Source of the DNA: Onthophagus taurus
Lineage: Eukaryota; Arthropoda; Insecta; Coleoptera; Scarabaeidae
Direction: 5' to 3'
NCBI RefSeq assembly: GCF_036711975.1
Contig: NC_091968.1
Location: 6,014,001 to 6,078,000, forward strand
Length of the DNA: 64,000 nucleotides
Below the pieces are notes generated by a model that had not been told where the DNA came from, did no database searches, and worked only from the letters and a program-made list of their open reading frames with translations. Below, in pieces: positions 1-10,306 of the stretch. Within the stretch, counting starts at the first letter, position 1. The number at the start of each line of letters is the position of its first letter. The position numbers and the translations under genes are program-made.

Positions 1-1
1 T

Positions 2-112
2 TCTTGGGGATTTCTTTGCGGAACTGAAATGCCGGGAATTTACACAAAAATTGCCCATTTCATGGATTGGATCGAAAAGAATACGGAAGATGCTGGATAT
101 TGTAATGTTTGA
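2..112 (+). CDS. Trypsin-like serine protease, last exon only (partial)
   Basis: An open frame enters from the window edge and codes for 36 residues before TGA at 110-112. It starts Ser-Trp-Gly, continues through a Cys-Gly and a Pro-Gly-Ile-Tyr-Thr-Lys block, and ends in an Asp-Trp-Ile helix. This is the end of a chymotrypsin-fold (S1) domain: the substrate-binding 214-216 segment, the last disulfide cysteine and the C-terminal helix. The catalytic residues and any signal peptide lie outside the window. It shares strand and family with the genes at 23.8, 33.1 and 49.3 kb, so it is probably one end of the same cluster, but it lacks their long low-complexity tail. The subfamily cannot be named from this piece. 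Confidence 0.85.
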   Translation, partial: SWGFLCGTEMPGIYTKIAHFMDWIEKNTEDAGYCNV

Positions 113-120
113 ATTGTTAT

Positions 121-860
121 AATATAATAATATAATATAATCTTTATTGTCCGAACGGATTACAATCCAATAAAGAGATAATGTTACAATAAACCAAGGA
201 CAGTAGAATATAACAGAACTGCTACATCCATTGTTCTTTTGTAGCCCACTACGGGTTGGTTGCCCGCACTCTACGTCACACTATATGCCACGCCCAGTTA
301 ACTGTCATTGAGTTCTATACGTTTGCTGTGTGTTTGTAAGGGTTATATGATAGACATTAATACGTCTAAAAAATTAAAATTTTAATACGTCTACGATATA
401 ACCTCTAAAAATACTAACTGAGCGTGGAAAATGGTGTAACGAAGTGTACGAGCACGTTGTCACAACAATGAATGTAGCAGTCCTGTTAGATTCTACTGTC
501 CTTGACAATAAACAGATAATTGATTCCAACAAACAAAATAGAAAAAAACGAAGAAAAGTTATTCGCCTGAATTAGCTGCAGGAGAATAGCTGGGAATTTA
601 GACCTATATTCGTGTGAGCGCGATTCGGCATAAAGGCACTACAAACACAGTCAAGACTTCCGATGCAAGCAGCACACGATATCACATCGCGCATAAACCC
701 AGCAAACAGCACTCTTCTTCGTTCCTCAACACTCTATGGAGACCATAACGTCGTAGTAGATGTACAGCTCTGTTCAGATTTAATGCGAATCGTCCGCTGT
801 TAGCTCCGACATGACGCTGGTACTGGAAGAAGACGGAGACATCTTTTGTTTCTATTCAAT
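121..860 (-). mobile_element. 5'-truncated LINE (family E) with its 3' tail, split by a MITE
   Basis: Read on the - strand, the 3' end (121-185) matches the tail of the LINE at 44.4-45.7 kb, with the shared block around ATTGGATTGTAATCCGTTGG and a TTA/TAA-type tail. After the MITE at 195-504 the similarity resumes and runs into the C-terminal reverse-transcriptase region up to about 800-860; the stretch at 625-770 matches the - strand of 45.25-45.45 kb closely. It is a dead fragment with no open frame. The 5' boundary is approximate. Confidence 0.75.
195..504. mobile_element. 310-bp MITE with about 40-bp inverted repeats and a 9-bp target duplication
   Basis: The ends are imperfect inverted repeats of about 40 bp, starting CAAGGACAGTAGAAT and ending with its complement. 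The element is bracketed by identical 9-mers ACAATAAAC at 186-194 and 505-513. It has no coding capacity and sits inside the 3' tail of a LINE fragment, so it came second. A 9-bp duplication suggests Mutator-like mobilisation; if one base is chance, 8 bp would suggest hAT. The family was not recognised. Confidence 0.85.
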
Positions 861-1109
861 TCGATTTTTGAGACTAAAAAAAGTTACCTTCTTCCTTAAC
901 CCAGGTAAAACCGTCGAGTCCAGTTGACACGATTTCAAGCTTTAACAAACATCTAGCATTACAATTTTCCGCTACCTCCATTTATTATCAGATTCATCAA
1001 GGAGAAAAGACGAACTATATCGAGACTTCAGGGTATATGAAGTTCCTGAGTTGAAAAAAAAGTTTAACAAAGTTAAATCAGAAGTTAATTCAGCAATACA
1101 GAACGGCAA

Positions 1110-2625
1110 ATGTACATGGGAGCCTGTGACAAAATAAAACTGTGTAAAGGAAGAAACTATTGGCACGAAATTCGAAAACTATCCAGATACCAAAAGACAC
1201 CTGAAACGGAAGAGCTCATTGATTCTACTGAAGGCGGTGTGCACTCTAATCCTGAAGAGATTGTCAACATACGCGCTGACTACCTGGAAGGTGTATTCAT
1301 CTTTACCGAGGATGCTTCGTTTTGTCCCCACAATAAAAATATTATAGACAACTGGTACGAATCCGCATTTTTGAAACCGTTCGAGACACCCGAGGATACC
1401 GCTCTCGGCTATGATAACATCACAAGGAAACTGCTAAGAAGTCGAGATCTTAACATCCACGGCTTTATCAAGAAAATAATTAACTTTTGCCTTACGACTC
1501 AGCATTTTCCATGCGACTGCAAGACGTCAATTATTACTTGCATTTCCAAGAAGGATTCCTCTCTTTCTGATCCAGCAAACTAGCGCCCCACCTCACTGCT
1601 TCCCGTAATTGGAAAACTTTCGAGACGCACTTGAAGAACAAGCTCCTGGCTGCTGTATCAAAGAAAATTCCGCCTTACCAATTTGGCTTCCAATCCAGAA
1701 AATCAACGTCCCAGCCACTAACTATTCAGGTTTCCAACTTCCAGGCGGCACGTTTTGAAAAACTGAAATCCGCAGCCGTGTTTCTGGACGTCCGAAAGGC
1801 TTTCGACTCAGTGTGGCACAAAGGATTGCTATTTAAACTGAATAGGCTAAATACGCCATACTACCTTCTAAACCTGATAAATCAATTCCTGTCGAACCGC
1901 TCCTCCATCGTGAAGTTGGGAAACCACTTCTCCCACAGCTTCTCTGCTCAGCAAGGCTTTCCTCAGGGTTCGCCCATCTCTCCCTCTCTATACAATTTAT
2001 TCTGCCATGATCTTTACAACGACAACCCAGACACCTTTAACCTGAGTACATACACACTACTTTATGCCTACGACACAACATTGGTCTCGCACAGTAGGGA
2101 CGTCGCTTCTTCGGTCCGTAAGCTGCAGATGCTCATAAATGAAACGGAAAATTGGTTCCGAAAATGGCGCATCCTACTCAATCCCACAAAAACACATTTT
2201 TTTGTCCCATTCCTGTCACCCAGCGCTCCCTCTCCCACAATTACAATCCAATCAACTACAATCTCCATCTCACCAACCTGCAAGTATCTTGGCATAACAC
2301 TCGATAGAACGCTAAAGTTCACGCAACCAAGGTGAAGATGAAAGTAAAGACACGCGCCAAGCACTTTAAATCCCTCTCGTTCAGTGGTCGCGGAATATCT
2401 ACCTCATGTGCCTCACACATCTACAAGACCATATGCAGGCCCATCATAGAATATAGATCAATAATGCTAAGCGACGCACCAAGAAGAACGAAGTACCACC
2501 TGGAAGTGGCGGAAAGATCTGCACTGTGATCCATCACCCGAATTAGGAACCCCCGTATATATCAACTTACCGATATTCCCCTATCCATACTCGCCTTCAA
2601 TCTTTGTCCGATAAATACATGCGAA
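1110..2625 (+). pseudogene. LINE reverse transcriptase, broken (family A, copy 1)
   Basis: The frame at 1110-1583 holds the region before the RT, ending in a TAG where copy 2 reads on into a Tyr-Arg-Pro-Ile-Ser-type motif. Another frame at 1631-2335 carries the RT core: Leu-Asp-Val-Arg-Lys-Ala-Phe-Asp (palm, first Asp), a Gln-Gly-Ser-Pro-Ile-Ser block, and Tyr-Ala-Tyr-Asp-Asp where YADD is expected, so the catalytic motif is also altered. A third frame (2332-2529) and a decayed extension to about 2620 cover the thumb and connection. The protein would copy LINE RNA by target-primed reverse transcription; this copy cannot. Relative to copy 2 it keeps 27 residues of the RT palm. Confidence 0.85.
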
Positions 2626-2957
2626 ATTTACTTACAACTTAAAATTTTCTCCGATGTTTCGTTTTCGTGAAACTATCATCAGGTTTATTTTTTCTTATGA
2701 ACGCCATATTTGATTTTCACACCAAAAGATAGGATAATTATTTCTGATTTCAATGATATGTCACACAGTGTACCTCATTTTAAAAAACATTTTTTTGTCG
2801 GCCATATTTTGAAAACTAAAACGGCTAGATCCAAAAACTTAGTTGAAAAATGATGAGCTCTAAGATACACAACTTTGCCCCCATTTAACCATTTCTATAT
2901 CTCTTATGGTTTCTGAGATCCCACTGGTGGGGGTCGAATTTGAATTACCCTGTATAT
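2626..2957. mobile_element. Unclassified repeat inserted in LINE A copy 1
   Basis: This block separates the LINE coding remnant from its 3' tail, so it must be an insertion. Its right end reads ACCCTGTATATA, a sequence also seen at the ends of TA-flanked mariner-type repeats in this window. Its left part holds a motif resembling a hammerhead core on the - strand (2645-2690). No open frame or clear inverted repeat was seen, and the boundaries are approximate. Confidence 0.4.
2645..2690 (-). ncRNA. Possible degenerate hammerhead-ribozyme motif
   Basis: On the - strand the sequence reads CTGATGA (complement of 2676-2682), two bases, a GTTT/AAAC stem with a short loop, then GAAAC (complement of 2656-2660). 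That is the core order of a hammerhead, but no convincing stem III and cleavage triplet follow. It is listed because two better matches occur at 13.6/14.5 and 40.3 kb; alone it would be weak. Confidence 0.25.
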
Positions 2958-3038
2958 AAATGTATTGATATCATTACTCTTATTTATTTTATTTTATGTA
3001 CTAAGGGTTCAGAATAAAATTTGTTTTCTTCTTGTCGA

Positions 3039-3850
3039 TTAGTTAAAAAATTTATTTCTCAAGAACTAAAAGTGATTTTCCAAAACGGCTTTTTGCATTA
3101 AAAGAGGATACTTTAATTAATAATTGGTGATATTTCCACAAGGATCCTTTAAGAAATTAATTTTATAGCGAATTATGAAAGTTATCGATGAAAATTACAA
3201 CATCGAAATTTTATCAACCCTTCAAATATTGTTTTCTCAAAACCTAAAAGTTATTTTTCAAAACGGGTTGGTTCATTGGAAAGAGGACACTTTTATTAAC
3301 ACTTTGGGAAATTTTCATACTCACATTCCAAAACAATGGATTTTATAAGAATTTTTAAAATTAATCAGCGAAATTTGCAAAATTCGAAAAAATTTTCGAT
3401 TAGTTAAAAAATTTATTTCTCAAGAACTAAAAGTGATTTTTTAAAATGGCTTTTTGCATTAAAAAGAGGCTACTTTAATTAATAATTGGTGATATTTCAA
3501 CAAGGATCCTTCAAGAAATGAATTTTATAGCGAATTTTGAATGTTATCAATGAAAATTGCAACATCGAAAATTTCATCAACTCTTCTTTTATTTTTTTCT
3601 CAAAAACTAAAAGTTATTTTTCAAAATGGGTTGGTTCATTGGAAAAAAGACGCTTTTATTAACACTTTGAGAAATTTTCATACTCATATTCCAAGAACTG
3701 AATTTTATACGAATTTTTAAAACTTAATTGGCGAAAATTGCAAAACTCGAAAATATTGTCGATCATTTCAAAAATTTATTTCTCAAGAACTGCAAGTGAT
3801 TTTTCAAAACGGCTTTTTGCATTAAAAAGAGGATACTTTAATTAATAATT
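3039..3850 (+). repeat. Satellite B array (+ orientation)
   Basis: About 2.3 copies of a roughly 360-bp unit are present, made of two diverged halves of about 180 bp. One half contains GCATTAAAAAGAGG and AATTAATAATTGGTGATAT; the other contains GGTTCATTGGAAAGAGGAC and a GATTTTATACGAATTTTTAA-like block. The halves share the phrase TCTCAAGAACTAAAAGT. The array runs straight into a hAT transposase fragment at 3851. No coding capacity. Confidence 0.9.
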
Positions 3851-4024
3851 GAAAGTGATAACAGCGACAGTTCTGTTAGTAATGAATGTGATGATGAATT
3901 ACAAGCCAGGAGAAAAAACTGCACACTTTTATACAGATTTTGGACAAAACAGGTTTACAGAAACATACACAAGGAATTAAAGACGCGATACATACATGTT
4001 AACAATAATTATTTATAATATATG
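3851..4024 (+). pseudogene. hAT-like transposase, C-terminal fragment
   Basis: The start codes for a Ser/Asp-rich stretch (Ser-Asp-Asn-Ser-Asp-Ser-Ser-Val-Ser-Asn-Glu-Cys-Asp-Asp-Glu-Leu). The same stretch is found on the - strand at 59.85-59.92 kb, followed there by a hAT C-terminal region. It is directly preceded by satellite B and interrupted by the KRBA2-type transposon at 4025; the likely 3' end of this hAT copy resumes at 10146. Assignment to hAT rests on the related copy at 34.6-34.8 kb. Confidence 0.55.
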
Positions 4025-4200
4025 TGTTACAGACCATATATGTAAACAAGACCGTATACAAAAGGACTAGTCCATATGTAAATGGACTGAAATTATTAGT
4101 CTATATGTGTAAGAAGCTTGTTCTTTAATAAACGGACTAGTCGGTTTCAAAAAGGACTAGTCTATTTATAAACTGTCCATCTGCAAATAGACGATATACA
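4025..4200. repeat. Left terminal and subterminal repeats of the KRBA2/Ginger-like transposon
   Basis: After the terminal TGTTACAG, at least five diverged copies of a short motif of the type GGACTAGTCCATATGTAAAT alternate in orientation. The same motif family fills the opposite end of the element (10010-10140), where it reads TAGACCGTATACTTACGG and similar. Repeated motifs confined to both ends are typical transposase binding sites. Confidence 0.6.
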
Positions 4201-4235
4201 CTGTAATATTTAAAACAAAGAAAAAAATGCATTTT

Positions 4236-5529
4236 TTATTTATTTGTACAAGTTAGACATTTTGAGTTACATAATACATTATTCTTTCGGCAAGCACATT
4301 TGTTTGACTGACATTTAGTCTTACAGTAACATTTTTTGAAACCTTCCTCATGCCCAGTAGATTGACTTGTAGCCACTGATCTAAGAGAAACTTTCTTATC
4401 TTTGGTGATTTCTTCAATTTTCAAAATGTTAACAGGACATATACTAAATTCTGAACGACTATAGTATTTTGAAATGACTCCTAGTTTTGTACCCAAGCGG
4501 TAAAAACCATCTTCTGTAGCTTCTAACACTACCGCTAAAACTGACCGAGCATCTCCCCTGCCACGATCGACATCTGGAACAGGAATCCTCACAGTTGATC
4601 CAATCTGTGGTTTTGGATGGGTGCTATCTGATATTAATTTCATTCGTTTTGCCTGTGCTTGTAATCCATCATAAGCGCCCTTTCTGGCATTTGCTATGTT
4701 TCTGTTTCTGTTGCAAAAATTGCAAATATTTTCCAAGGACGTGGTCTCAGCATGTGAGGCATCACGATTAGAGGAATTGAAACAACTACCGCATATTTCA
4801 TACGAGAGTGTTTGAGTGTTATTGTTATTTTCTAGTGGTACATTTTCGGTCGTTGCTGTTTGGTGCAATTAGGATTGTCCGGTTTGTGTATTGTCAGTAA
4901 CAACCAACGTAACCACTTCTTCTAAATCTTTTTCTGTTGAAACACCTTCCAGCGCTGGTTGCTCTGTTTCCAGTTGAACGGTTTCTGTGTTTTCAATCAG
5001 AATAGAATTAATCACATTTTCCAGATCTTCTTCGGTTGTTACGCTATCCATTGCTTCTAATGGAATATTAGAAGTTAAATTTTCGGTTTATCCCCGAACA
5101 TGCCCTCATATGGAGCCCTTTTTATTCCAGAGTGCAAAGATGTGTTCTTCATAAATTGTATGAATCGTAGACCTTGACTCCAATGCTCTGTTTCGTTTTC
5201 CAACATCCAAGTTGTTAACATGTTCTCCACGTCTTGATTAGCGCGTTCGACGCTACCCTGACTTTGACTGTGACGCGGTTTTCCATGGACCAGTTTTAGT
5301 TCAGGCCACAACTTTTTAATTCTTCAATAATTCTATTGCAAAATTCTCGTCCATTGTCAGATTGCAAAACTACAGGAGCCCCAAAAGTGGTAAAGATGTC
5401 TACAAGGTGGTAAGCGACTTCTGCGCGTTTACTTTCAAGTGGTCGCAGAATAACAAATTTTGTTAAGTGATCCTGGTACACCAGGACAAATCTGTATTTA
5501 CCATCAGCATGCGACTGATAATCGATTAA
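4236..5529 (-). pseudogene. KRBA2-like integrase/transposase, C-terminal two thirds (broken)
   Basis: The - strand reads from the 5529 breakpoint: Asp-Tyr-Gln-Ser ... Val-Tyr-Gln-Asp-His-Leu-Thr-Lys-Phe (first catalytic region), then Gln-Ser-Asp-Asn-Gly-Arg-Glu-Phe (second Asp). After a frameshift near 5300 comes His-Gly-Lys-Pro-Arg-His-Ser-Gln-Ser-Gln-Gly-Ser-Val-Glu-Arg, with the catalytic Glu of the DDE triad. A stop near 5075 and another at 4869 precede an acidic linker and a C-terminal domain (4868-4236) ending in a Cys-rich knuckle (Cys-Tyr-Cys-Lys-Thr-Lys-Cys ... Cys-Ala-Cys-Arg-Lys ... Cys), the usual end of KRBA2-like proteins. The enzyme would cut and join transposon ends; this copy is dead. 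The N-terminus continues at 9248. Confidence 0.85.
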
Positions 5530-6592
5530 GAGGATAACCTATTAGCAAAAACAACGAATACCATTTTATTCAGCCATCGTTTAAAATTTTTGTATGTTTG
5601 TTACATCAAAATTTCTATTTTTTTATATAGTTTTTAGTGATGCATTTAGTTTTTTCAAAAAATGTTGCGTAACGTTTCTAAAATCACGTTTTAAAAAATT
5701 TTTAAAAACGGAATGCATCACGAGGTAGTGGAATGTAAAGTAAATCATATTTAAAGAGTTCAATTTTTTTATTAAATGCAGCAAATTTAAATAAAATGGG
5801 TTTAAAACGTGTAGTCCGTTTTGATTGCTTGTGGAGTATAAATACGGCAACATCGCAAATATTGCTCCGTCCCAAACATTACCCGAGACATAGTGGAGCT
5901 CGGTATTCTCAGTAACTGAGACGTCGGCGTAGTGTCTCCCAAGAAAAACAAACCTGAAGCGATTAATATTTTCGAATAGATCAAAAAATTTGTATATCAT
6001 TAATTTAAATTTAAACATTTAATTTACGTAGAATGCAAAACAATGTCTAAATGTGGCAATACATTTTTAATAATGAGAATATTTGCACAATTATCTGATC
6101 ATTTACTATTAGATTAATTATTAAAATAAATACAAAATAAAAATATAAAGAAGCACCAAAGGTATATTTTAAAATAAATAATACAATATAAATAATAAAA
6201 AAATATATTAACTCATAAAAAACTAAAAATTTTCTTAATAACAATTTTTAAATTTTGTCAAATATTTTCTGATATAAGGGTACTAACATTTTACATCATC
6301 GTAAAGAGAAAAACAATCTCTATCAAATGAGCCTAACGAAAGGGTACATTGCCATTTAAAAAAATTCAAGTGTTATTCATTGCTCATTTGTTTTCTGAAA
6401 TATAAACAATTGAATGATGTCGTATTATGGCAAATAAAATATTAAACAACTTTTGTATAAAATGTTTTTTTATAAAGTCAACATTTACCGAGATATATAC
6501 TATATTCCATAAATAATGGGCACCCTATATAAAAATATATGGTGTTTCTGTAAGTTATGACAGCTAGTCTAAACATTTTTAATCTTTAAATA

Positions 6593-8030
6593 CAGGTTGA
6601 TTTATTAGCTCACCATCAAACTTTCACATATGATAGCTAATCCAATTACCAAAAAAAAAAAATGTTAATGAACATATATCCTATTTCAATTATTTACGAA
6701 ATTATAACACTTTAAAGTTTTCTGCAGCGAATTTATTAATAGTCAGTAAAATCAAACATTCAACAAAAACAAAGTTGTCATTGTAATATATCAGTTTGCT
6801 GTAAGGTTTAATTATTACATACAAGAAGAAACTCAAAATGTACGCTTATAGCACTGAAGAGTATGCTGATATAATTTTCGTGTATTTTTTTTGCAATTGA
6901 AACGGCCGACAATCAGTATCAGAATATCAAGAAAGATTTCCACAGCGTCATTTGCCATATTATTCAGTTTTTAGCGATTCTTTCAGAAGACTTTGAGAAA
7001 CAGGTAATCCTATTCGACCGCATGTAGTTAATGTAGCGGATGAAGAAGCTGTAATTAATGCTGTCATTGATAATCCTTCCATCAGCACTCGAAGAATAGC
7101 ACACAACATACATGTAAGTCAACATTTTGCATGGCGCGTATTGAATCGACAAGTCCTTCATCCGTATCGTAAACAGAACGTTCAAGCTCTACAGCCAGGA
7201 GATAATCATCAACGGTTAGCATTTTGTGAATGGTTATTGTAGTAACATGCCCAAAATAATGACTTCATTTCAAATGATCGCTGGACAGATGAATCATGTT
7301 TTACACGAGATGGTATAAATAATTACCATAATGAACATATCTGGGCATTACAAAATCTGCATGCGATTAGACCAAGGAAATTTCAACAATGTTTCATCAT
7401 CAACGTTTAGGGTGGATTATTTAACAACAATTTACTAGGTTTGCATGTACTTGATGGACGTTTGAACGCTGTAAACTACAGATTTTTTTGAACAACACAC
7501 TTTTCGATTTACTTGAAGATATACTTCTTAATGTATGTAATTCAAAATATGTGGTACCAGCACGATGATAAATCAATATTTTCCAAACAAGTGGATTAGT
7601 AATGGTCCATTTGCTTGGCCACCTAGATCCCCCGACCTTAATCCATTGGATTTCTACTTATTGGGTCATATGGTACAAATTGTGTATCAAGTGGAAATTA
7701 ACACACGAAAACAGTCATTAAACAGAATACAAATGGCTGCTACTGGAACAAGAAATCAACCAGACATTTTAATTCGGCTGAAGAACTCTTTAATTCGTCA
7801 TGGTGAAGCATGTATTCCTTCTTCAGAAGGAGTCTATTTTGAACAATATTTGTAATATTTATGTGTTTTAAAAATAATGTAGCAGTTAATTATGATATAA
7901 AAATGAAAACTTTAAAGTGTTATAATTTCGTAATTAATTAAAATAGGACATATGTTCATTAACATTTTTTTTTGTAATTGGATTAGCTATTATATGTTAA
8001 AGTATGATGGTGAGCTGATAAATCACCCTG
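6593..8030 (+). mobile_element. Tc1/mariner-type transposon with about 150-bp inverted repeats
   Basis: TA dinucleotides at 6591-6592 and 8031-8032 flank an element whose ends, CAGGTTGATTTATTAGCTCACC and the complement CAGGGTGATTTATCAGCTCACC, continue as inverted repeats to about 6727 and 7900. A decayed transposase frame fills the middle. Confidence 0.85.
6838..7855 (+). pseudogene. Mariner transposase, decayed
   Basis: An ATG at 6838 opens a helix-turn-helix N-terminus (Glu-Tyr-Gln-Glu-Arg-Phe-Pro-Gln-Arg, then Arg-Arg-Ile-Ala-His-Asn-Ile). A catalytic-core stretch with Thr-Asp-Glu-Ser-Cys-Phe-Thr-Arg-Asp-Gly follows (first Asp). The last open part (7565-7855) contains Trp-Pro-Pro-Arg-Ser-Pro-Asp-Leu-Asn-Pro-Leu-Asp (third Asp). 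There are at least five stops and a small deletion around the second Asp. The same subfamily is better preserved at 46.1-47.1 kb. It would act as a cut-and-paste transposase; inactive here. Confidence 0.85.
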
Positions 8031-8151
8031 TATAAATCAATAAATGGCTAAGGTATAGATTATCTGTAATAATTTTAATGATTTGTCATATACAGATAAA
8101 ATTTGGTATACTGTGCAATTTTATAATGAGGAATCTGATAAGATCGCATTA

Positions 8152-8935
8152 AGGTCTTATATATAATCTAGAGTGCGTATGCTGTTGTCCCCACCACGCC
8201 TAAAATGAAGCCAGAAAGGTCGCCATGTTAGATGTACCACCTTAGCGGGAAATTCGAAATTCTTATATATACTTATGCAAGAATTTACATTATTATAAAC
8301 TGGAAAGATAGAAAATAATAACCAAAACAAAACATATTAACTTTTTATTAATAAATAATTATTAATTATATAATATTTTAAAAGAACTCAATAATTTTTA
8401 ACAATAACCCTTATAATTAACATAAACTAAGAAGAAAATATTTAAAACAATTCTGGTTGATCACGTTAACCTTTTGCTTATAAATAATTGTTAGTTTATT
8501 TTAAAAGAACTGAACATTCCTTAATAATAAACTTTACTTCAACTGCAATTGTTAATTTCAAGTCAAGTAACCAGAAACATTTTATAGACTGTTGTAAATA
8601 ATCTTCCAACCTACCAAATTATAAAAAACATATGTGAAACAAAAATAAAATTTTAATAAAAATAACAATATGTTTATGAAAATTGTGAGGTTATTCTATT
8701 TTATCTTCTTCCGGTGAGGTTTCGGAGTTCGAACCAAAGTTCATATCATGCTCCAGCAACAAGGTGTCTGTTTCTCTGTTTATGTTTTCCTTCAAATTCT
8801 ATTGTGAGGTTATAATTGTAGGTACAATAGAGACTTGAAACTATAGCTAAGTTCAGGTCGGTACATCCAACATGTCTGACTTTCTGATTACCCCCACCAC
8901 CACCACATACGCACTCTAGATTATATATAAGACCT
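8152..8935. mobile_element. MITE with about 75-bp imperfect inverted repeats
   Basis: The left end, AGGTCTTATATATAATCTAG, is repeated in complement at the right end (8915-8935). The symmetry continues inward with interruptions to a GGTACATCCAACATG-type block. The interior is AT-rich and non-coding. The target duplication is not clear. Confidence 0.7.
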
Positions 8936-9247
8936 CAATGTAAGATCGGCATCCACCAACATCCCTTTTCGTGAAAATATATAATTTTAACTAACAATTG
9001 ATAATAATGAAATACTAGCAATAACAGCTATGTTCCAAAAAGCGGCCCCGACTCGTATTCAAATGCATTCAACTAAAAATAAAATCAACGTCGCTGATTG
9101 TCGAGAAATTACCCCACAATCGGACAGTCCTAGTCGCCATCGGCCTGGCACGCCAGCCCGATCGAGTACACATGGAGCGGTGTTGCCGCATTAAGCGTGT
9201 TCACGAGGGAATCTCGTTTCGAATTTTTCGTCAGCTAGGTAGGCCTC

Positions 9248-9852
9248 TTAAGTCTGCTTGACATCTGGAATTCAGATCATTCAAGATCACCGGTTTTGAT
9301 ATAATTCCCTTCTTTTCCCTTTTTTGTTTCATTTGACATGGAGCGCACAAGTTAATAAACAATAAAATTTCAGTACGCACTATATTCTTGTATTTTTCCT
9401 TTGTTTTTTTCATCATGCGATCTCTACCACCATGACCTATGACGATGATTAATTACCTACTCCATATATGACTCCAATTACAGAACATACCTGTGGATGT
9501 GTGTAGTTCTTGAAGAATGTTAAACAACTCGTCGTCATGGACGTAATATATTACATCAACTAAATCATTGTTAAGAGGCACTATCAGTTTTTCTACCCCC
9601 TGAACAAATAACACATCATAATGCTTTAAGAGCCAGTGCATTCTTGGACTTTTTTTAGCAGCCTTAGCAATTTTTACTTCTTCAATGAGACTACTATATT
9701 TTTCTCTCGTTAAGCCGCGGTTGTTATCGGCAACGTCTTTTCTTCGTTCATACAGTTGTTCATAAAACCTATTTTATTTTTTTAATTTTAGGTTATATTA
9801 CTATGTAACATGTAACTATAATATTAACGTACCTTTGTTTGTGTAATTCCAT
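9248..9852 (-). pseudogene. KRBA2-like integrase/transposase, N-terminal exons 1-3
   Basis: ATG lies at 9852-9850. Exons are 9833-9852, 9491-9768 and 9436 down to the 9251 breakpoint, with two short GT-AG introns (9769-9832 and 9437-9490). Joined, they read Met-Glu-Leu-His-Lys-Gln-Arg-Phe-Tyr-Glu at the start. They then give an His-Asp ... Leu-His-Thr-Ser-Thr-Gly-His-Gly-Gly-Arg-Asp-Arg block and Cys-Ala-Pro-Cys-Gln, which form the HHCC zinc-binding domain of a retroviral-type integrase. The frame breaks at Cys-Gln-Ala-Asp-Leu, exactly where the DDE part begins at 5529. The splice sites keep the frame perfectly, so the element decayed only after it inserted. Confidence 0.85.
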
Positions 9853-10145
9853 TGTGGAAATCTATTGCATTAAACAGTAAAAACGTTTAAATTTTAACGA
9901 ATGTCACCACTGTGCTTATTTTGCTGCAAAATATTTTGTAAATTGGAGCAAAACGAGACAAAAACTAAACGGCAACTAGACACTTGGGATTGAACATACA
10001 GTCTAAATTACGGTAGTCCGTATGTAAATGGTCTAGTCCGTATATAAAATACCTCGTCATTTCCATACGGTCTGTGCCTTCTAGACCGTATAGATACCGC
10101 CTAGACCGTATACTTACGGTCTGATTTCATGTACGGCCTATAACA

Positions 10146-10306
10146 TACAAAAAAAGAAAAATAGCGGAGTGTGACATAATGAAATAATACTAATTAAGAA
10201 TAGGAGGTTTTTATTTACTCTCCCTTCGTTGCTCATAAATTTGAATTTAAATTATGCGGGTGTGTTGGCGCGTTCTGAACAGGCCGGATATCCGTTCCAC
10301 CACTAG
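10146..10306 (+). mobile_element. Probable 3' end of the hAT copy that received the KRBA2-like element
   Basis: The sequence ends GGATATCCGTTCCACCACTA (10287-10306). In complement this matches TAGTGATGGAACGGAT at 40.72-40.74 kb in 15 of 16 positions, the usual size and style of a hAT terminal repeat. The position fits a hAT copy whose C-terminal code lies at 3851-4024, with the other transposon between. Confidence 0.45.

Larger units (their letters stand above)
905..3038 (+). mobile_element. Jockey-like LINE, copy 1 (family A), 5'-truncated
   Basis: This copy is homologous to the LINE at 35188-37835. It begins within the linker after the endonuclease (about 905) and runs through the reverse transcriptase. 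After an inserted block (about 2626-2957) it ends at about 3038 with the same tail motif, TTGTTTTCTTCTTG, seen at the 3' end of copy 2. Immediately after the tail satellite B begins, so the LINE probably landed in satellite B, as copy 2 did. The exact 5' limit is uncertain. Confidence 0.7.
5530..9247. mobile_element. 3.7-kb TTAA-flanked insertion inside the KRBA2-like gene
   Basis: The integrase frame is cut between Ala-Asp-Leu (9248 side) and Ile-Asp-Tyr (5529 side), and TTAA lies at both edges (5526-5529 and 9248-9251). The two ends start GAGGATAACC and, in complement, GAGGCCTACC, a short imperfect inverted repeat. A TTAA duplication is the signature of piggyBac-type transposition, but piggyBac ends normally start CCC, so the family is uncertain. 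The block contains an AT-rich stretch without recognisable genes (5540-6590), a mariner (6593-8030), a MITE (8152-8935) and about 300 bp of GC-richer non-coding DNA at its right end. A 131-codon - strand ORF at 5623-6018 was not recognised. Confidence 0.6.
4025..10145 (-). mobile_element. KRBA2/Ginger-like DNA transposon, interrupted
   Basis: The left end starts TGTTACAGACCATATATG and the complement of the right end starts TGTTATAGGCCGTACATG, so the element has terminal inverted repeats of about 35 bp. Both ends then carry many copies of a short subterminal phrase of the type TAGTCCGTATGTAAATGG in both orientations (4040-4200 and 10010-10140). Between them, on the - strand, lies an integrase gene of the type annotated KRBA2-like in animals, split by a 3.7-kb insertion. 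TGT ends plus a retroviral-type integrase are typical of Ginger/GIN transposons. The flanking 4-mers (TATG, TACA) do not match, so no clean target duplication is claimed. Confidence 0.75.

Noticed and set aside
5623-6018. 131-codon - strand ORF in AT-rich DNA
   Set aside because: No motif, no coding bias and no splice or promoter context; such lengths occur by chance in this block. Kept only as a remark in the TTAA element.
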